Positions 60,290 to 64,000 of a stretch of 64,000 bases of DNA are shown here, one piece after another. Numbering within the stretch: the stretch's first letter is position 1; each line of letters opens with the position of its first letter. This stretch comes from Limonium bicolor. Its lineage: Eukaryota; Streptophyta; Magnoliopsida; Caryophyllales; Plumbaginaceae. The position numbers were made by a program, and so were the translations under genes. Where the stretch lies: contig CM041776.1 in NCBI GenBank assembly GCA_023374045.1, positions 138,387,296 to 138,451,295 on the forward strand. Direction: 5' to 3'. Below the pieces are notes generated by a model. That model was given only the letters and a program-made list of their open reading frames with translations, made no database searches and was not told where the DNA came from.

Positions 60290-60290
60290 A

Positions 60291-61250
60291 CTAAGTATTC
60301 TTCATCGGTATGAACCTGGCAGTTTTAGTGAGTCTATCAACAATTACCCAAATTTGGTTCATCTCACTCTTCGTCAAGGGAAGTCCAACAATAAAGTCCA
60401 TCGAGATAGAATCCCACTTCCACTTAGGCACCTCCAATGGTTGTACAAGACCTCCCATTCGCTTGTGTTCAAACTTCACTTTCTGGCAAGTCAAACATCT
60501 AGATACAAATTCAGCAACTTCCCTCTTCATTCTCGGCCACCAGAAGTGATTCTTGAGATCTTTGTACAGCTTATCACCGCCTGGGTGTACTGAATATGGA
60601 GTATTATGCGCTTCCTGCATCAACTTCTCTTTTACCTCTCTGCATTTCTGTGATACACACCACCTGCCTCGGTACCTTATACTTCCATCATCATGAATTG
60701 CAAAATCAGTAGCTTTACCTTCCTTTATCTTCTCGCGGATTCTCTCAAGCTTCACATCTCCAGGTTGCCCTTTAATAATTTCGGCATAAATATCTGAGGT
60801 GATAGTCATGTTGAACAATTTAATCTCTCGGCCAACTCCACCGGGTTCCATCACCTCCAAATTCATCTTTTCAAACTCATTGCACAACTTCTTACTGAGA
60901 ACCCACATAGGATTCATAGTATGTGTCCTCTTCCTGCTCAACGCATCCGCTACAACATTGGCTTTACCTTCGTAGTAAAGAATTTCTAGATCATAGTCTT
61001 TGATAAGCTCTAGCCACCTTCTTTGCCTCATATTCAACTCCTTTTGAGTGAAAATGTATTTCAAGCTCTTGTGATCTGTAAAGATCTTGCATGAAGTGCC
61101 ATAAAGATAATGTCTCCAGATTTTTAGGGCAAAAACGACCGCTGCTAGCTCCAAGTCATGCGTAGGATACCTGGCTTCATATTCCTTCAATTGTCTTGAA
61201 GCGTATGCAATCACCTTACCATGTTGCATCAGCACACACCCCAGGCCGTA
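60291..61250 (-). pseudogene. pol: Pol middle part: RNase H and integrase N-terminus, truncated at both ends
   Basis: Sense frame from the S3 border (61250) to TAG 60293-60291; counted from the first Met it is 314 residues. RNase H at 1-101 shows E29 (LELAAV), D54 (FTDHKSL) and D97 (VVADALSR); its first catalytic Asp lies beyond the S3 cut. Integrase zinc motif H210, H217, C247, C250, then the first catalytic Asp D280 (SMDFIVGLP). The frame stops after FIPMKNT, where the family normally continues about 50 more residues to the next motif. That missing part includes the second catalytic Asp, so the integrase is dead. Confidence 0.9.
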
Positions 61251-64000
61251 TGAAATACCCCAAACTTAAATATAGCGGTTAAGATAATTCTAATCCTTAT
61301 TTAAGAGCCTAATAATGCTAGAGTAATATTGGTAAGGAAAAATAAATCCAAAAGAAATAAATAAACGCTTTAAAAGCGGAGAACGCTAAATAAGCGTTAA
61401 ATAACCATGGGAGGCATGAGACCTCGGTTAGCGTATTATATGGATTATAAAGGTTTAATAAGACCTAAATAATATATGGGAACAACTCCCGAAGAAAACG
61501 GATCCAAATAATGTATTAAAAGCGTAAACGAACCTTAAAGCGCGTTTTTCGAGGAAACCGGGAAACGCGACTTTAAGCGGGTCAATTAGACTCGTAACAG
61601 TTTTGGTCAACTAAATATTCATTAATAAATATTAGTGGAGCTTTAGAACCAATAAAATTAATTAAAAGAGAAAATTCCGGAAAACGGGTACCGGTTAGTA
61701 AAAACTGTAACAACCGGGAAGTTGTGGGGCGAGAATGCAAATAAACAAACTTAGCATGTCCACTTTGCAAATAAAAGTCAAAAAAATCTGTAGAGAAGGG
61801 AGTGTGTGACCGATGGACTCCTCACCCCCACTCTCTTTATTTATCTCTTTATTGTTCCTAATACACTAGAGGACAAAAGAAATAAGTAAAAAGCAAAATA
61901 AAAACTCTCTCTCCTATCCCCACTCCTCTCTCTCACGATTTCTCTCACCTCTCTATTCTCTCTTCTTCCTCCTTGGGCGATGGCAATGGAGAAATGAAGC
62001 CCCCACAAAACTCTCCACTTCTCTCCTCTCTTTGAGTACCCAAACCTTCTCCAAATCCAATAAAAAATTACACCATTGTAATCCCCTTGCCAAGGAGAAC
62101 ATTTTCATCTTTTCAAAAACCCAAAAACTCCATTTTCGTTTTATGGGTATTCTCCATTTGAAGCTTGAGTACCACCATTAGAAGCACCTTCACCTCCTTG
62201 TCATTTTGAGGTAAAAATATTCTTGAAAACCTACCTTTTTCTAGCCCTTATATGTAAAACGAAAATTTAAGTGAGACTTGTTTTACTCCTTGCATTCCAG
62301 CCGATTTTGGCTACTCATTTGGGCTGGGAATCTTGTTCATTTGCTAGACATGGACTCCACACATTGGTTGAAGGTAATACTCTTTTTCTAAACCCTAAAA
62401 CATCTAAATTCTAGGGTTAGTTTAAGTTAAGGTGCTAAACTAGTATGGGCATGTATGGCTTGCTGTAGCATTGCCATTCTTGAACAAAAACCGAGAACAA
62501 GGGAAGAAGGAAAGAGGAAAAGAAGAAGAGGAAAGGAAAGAAAGAAAAACTAACAAGACAAGGTAAATACCCTTACCTTGAGTTAGTTTTGTATATTGCA
62601 TTGTAACAGATTTTTAAGTATCTAACAATGTGGAATATATGTAGTATGAGTAGTAGTAATGTATTGGAGAAGAATGTAACAGTTTTGAAGTTTTTAAATG
62701 ATGTTTAAAAGCTTGGGAAAACATGGGGTATTGAATGTATATGTGCAGGAATTTTATGTTGTTGTAGTAGTGTTGAAATGTGTATATAATGCATGGTATA
62801 AACAGGTTGCGTGAATGAGCATATATGAGCTGAGTTGGTGTGTGGGAAAAGCTAAAATTATAGGGGAGACTATGGCAAATTTTGTCTATAAACTTGGGGA
62901 CTTAGTAGTGTAAGAAGAGGAAATGTCCAAGGTAGTGACTAGGTGTATTTGGAGAGTTGGAAGAGAGTATTTAGTGCCTTGAAACAGATTGAGGAAGATC
63001 TAAGTAAGGTGAAGAGATGGGATGTAAAGTAATGTATTTTGGATGCTAGGAATGGCATTAGTTGAGGAAGTAATGGAGGGTAGAAGTTGAGTAAAAATCT
63101 ATAGCCTTTGAGGAAGGAGCAAAATCTGTAGCATTAGTGAAATACAACTAGTATAAGTGTTGGATTGAAATGAGATGGAACTAGGTTGTGAGCTAATGTA
63201 TTTAAGATGCTAAGAGTGGCATTGGATGAGGAGGTATTGGAGTATAAGGGTAGAGGAAAAGAAAAATCTGTAGCATAAGGTATAAGGGAAGAAACAATGG
63301 GAGTGTTGAGTTGAAACTTGGGAAATTGAGAGTATAAATAAGCATAGGATTGTGTAATGTATTAAGGAACGAATTAGCATGATTTAGAGCGTCTAAATAG
63401 TACTAAAACATGTTAGGATGCATGTAGGAAGAATAGGGAAGCAATGGGTGAAATTGGGAAAAGAAAACAAGGCCTGTAGCAAGTTTCTGCTACTGTCCGA
63501 CCCACAGCTGGATCGGACGCTGGGTCGGACAAGGCCTGAGTAACGAAAATAAACCTTCTGGAACCGTCCGACCCAGAGCCGTGAGTCGGACGTGGGTCGG
63601 ACGGCCTTGAGAAACGACGGTAATTCTTTCTGGAATGGTCCGACCCAGGGCCGTGAGTCGGACATGGGTCGGACACGGCAAATTTTTAAATGGCTAAGTT
63701 TCTGACTTCGTCCGACCCAGAGCCTGGGTCGGACGGTGGGTCGGACGGGAGCTAAGTCACAGAATGAAACCTTCTGGAATGGTCCGACCCAGAGGTGTAT
63801 GGGTCGAACGGAACAGTGCTGGGTCGGACGGGAAGTAATTTCAGAGGACGAAAACCTACTGGAATGGTCCGACCCAGGGTTGGGTCGGACGGTGGGGTCG
63901 GACGGCCCCAAACACTTACAAAAAAAAATGTTTTTATAATATGACTATAGTAATCATATGTATGTAGGTATATGCCTATACACCGGTATGCATGTAAAAG
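61251..64000 (+). mobile_element. S3: LTR related to E2, inserted in E4 pol (runs off the window)
   Basis: Starts TGAAATACCCCAAACTTAAA, clearly like the E2 LTR start, and stays alignable with it for the first several hundred bases (GGAACAACTCCCGAAGAAAA, AAATTCCGGAAAACGGG). CCGTA (61246-61250) is the likely left TSD. The CT-rich stretch 61800-62000 fits a transcription start region. Whether it is a solo LTR or a full element cannot be seen. Short open frames are not credible. Confidence 0.85.
63495..63905. repeat. GTCCGACCC / GGGTCGGAC hairpin array in S3
   Basis: Six blocks of TCCGACCCAG paired with one or two TGGGTCGGAC, spaced about 70-85 bp and separated by CTTCTGGAATG-type linkers. An A-tract follows (63918-63927). 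It lies 2.24 kb into the LTR, the same distance as the E2 array. The 172-codon minus-strand open frame (63393-63911) is repeat-made. Confidence 0.85.

Larger units (their letters stand above)
56696..61250 (-). mobile_element. E4: Tekay-like chromodomain Ty3/gypsy retrotransposon (partial, broken)
   Basis: 3' LTR 56696-59352, PPT, then pol from its C-terminus leftward in sense up to RNase H, where S3 cuts it at 61250. The chromodomain after integrase and the iMet-type relatives around it place it with chromoviruses, most like the Tekay/Del group. Gag, protease, RT and the 5' LTR would lie beyond S3. An internal integrase deletion makes it inactive. It is the only element here with recognisable replication proteins and may model the helper of E1-E3. 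Confidence 0.88.

Noticed and set aside
63393..63911. 172-codon minus-strand frame in S3
   Set aside because: It is made by the GTCCGACCC array, with several overlapping frames open in the same stretch.

Overview
This window is transposon-packed DNA from a flowering plant with a large genome. I see no intact host gene. The evidence is several Ty3/gypsy LTR retrotransposons with 2.7-6 kb LTRs, primer-binding sites matching plant initiator-Met tRNA (TGGTATCAGAGC), a chromodomain (Tekay-type) pol, a Stowaway-type MITE and a non-autonomous hAT element. The species cannot be told from the sequence.

I name the elements E0-E4 (with internal DNA or an open end), S1-S3 (single LTRs) and L0 (an LTR whose start lies left of the window). 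Nesting was read from LTR ends of the form TGAAATACCCC...GGGGTGTTACA and from target-site duplications (TSDs). The oldest layer is a decayed transposon-type gene (53569-55536) split by a hAT element (54038-54970, TSD CCACCACT). L0 (+) is inserted in it and ends at 53568. Inside L0 sit E1 (-, 1531-11351) and S2 (-, 13526-52508, TSD ATGCA). Inside S2 sit S1 (+, 14314-19779, TSD CGCGC) and E2 (+, 20394-48309, TSD CCCAA). Inside E2 sits E3 (-, 25889-39787, TSD GTACC). E0 (-, 1-1530) is inserted in the 3' LTR of E1. To the right, E4 (-, 56696-61250) is a Tekay-like element with a broken pol, cut by S3 (+, 61251 to the window end).

E1, E2 and E3 have complete cis signals (LTRs, PBS, PPT) but 3-6 kb internal regions with no recognisable gag or pol. 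They look like non-autonomous, LARD-type elements that would depend on proteins from a relative such as E4.

The most interesting signal is a set of short RNA-type structures at the same relative places in elements whose sequences otherwise barely align: (1) a CAG...CTGA hairpin followed by an AG|GT site 240-480 nt before the LTR end; (2) a hairpin about 100 nt before the LTR end; (3) a hairpin that takes in the 3' half of the primer-binding site; (4) a perfect hairpin beside the polypurine tract, with a second hairpin plus PPT-like copy further inside all four elements that show an internal 3' end; (5) a 22-23 codon micro-ORF in E1, E2 and E3; (6) GC-rich hairpin arrays followed by an A-tract, 2.2-2.4 kb into three LTR types. 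Together they suggest a structured leader and replication apparatus kept by this whole retrotransposon group.
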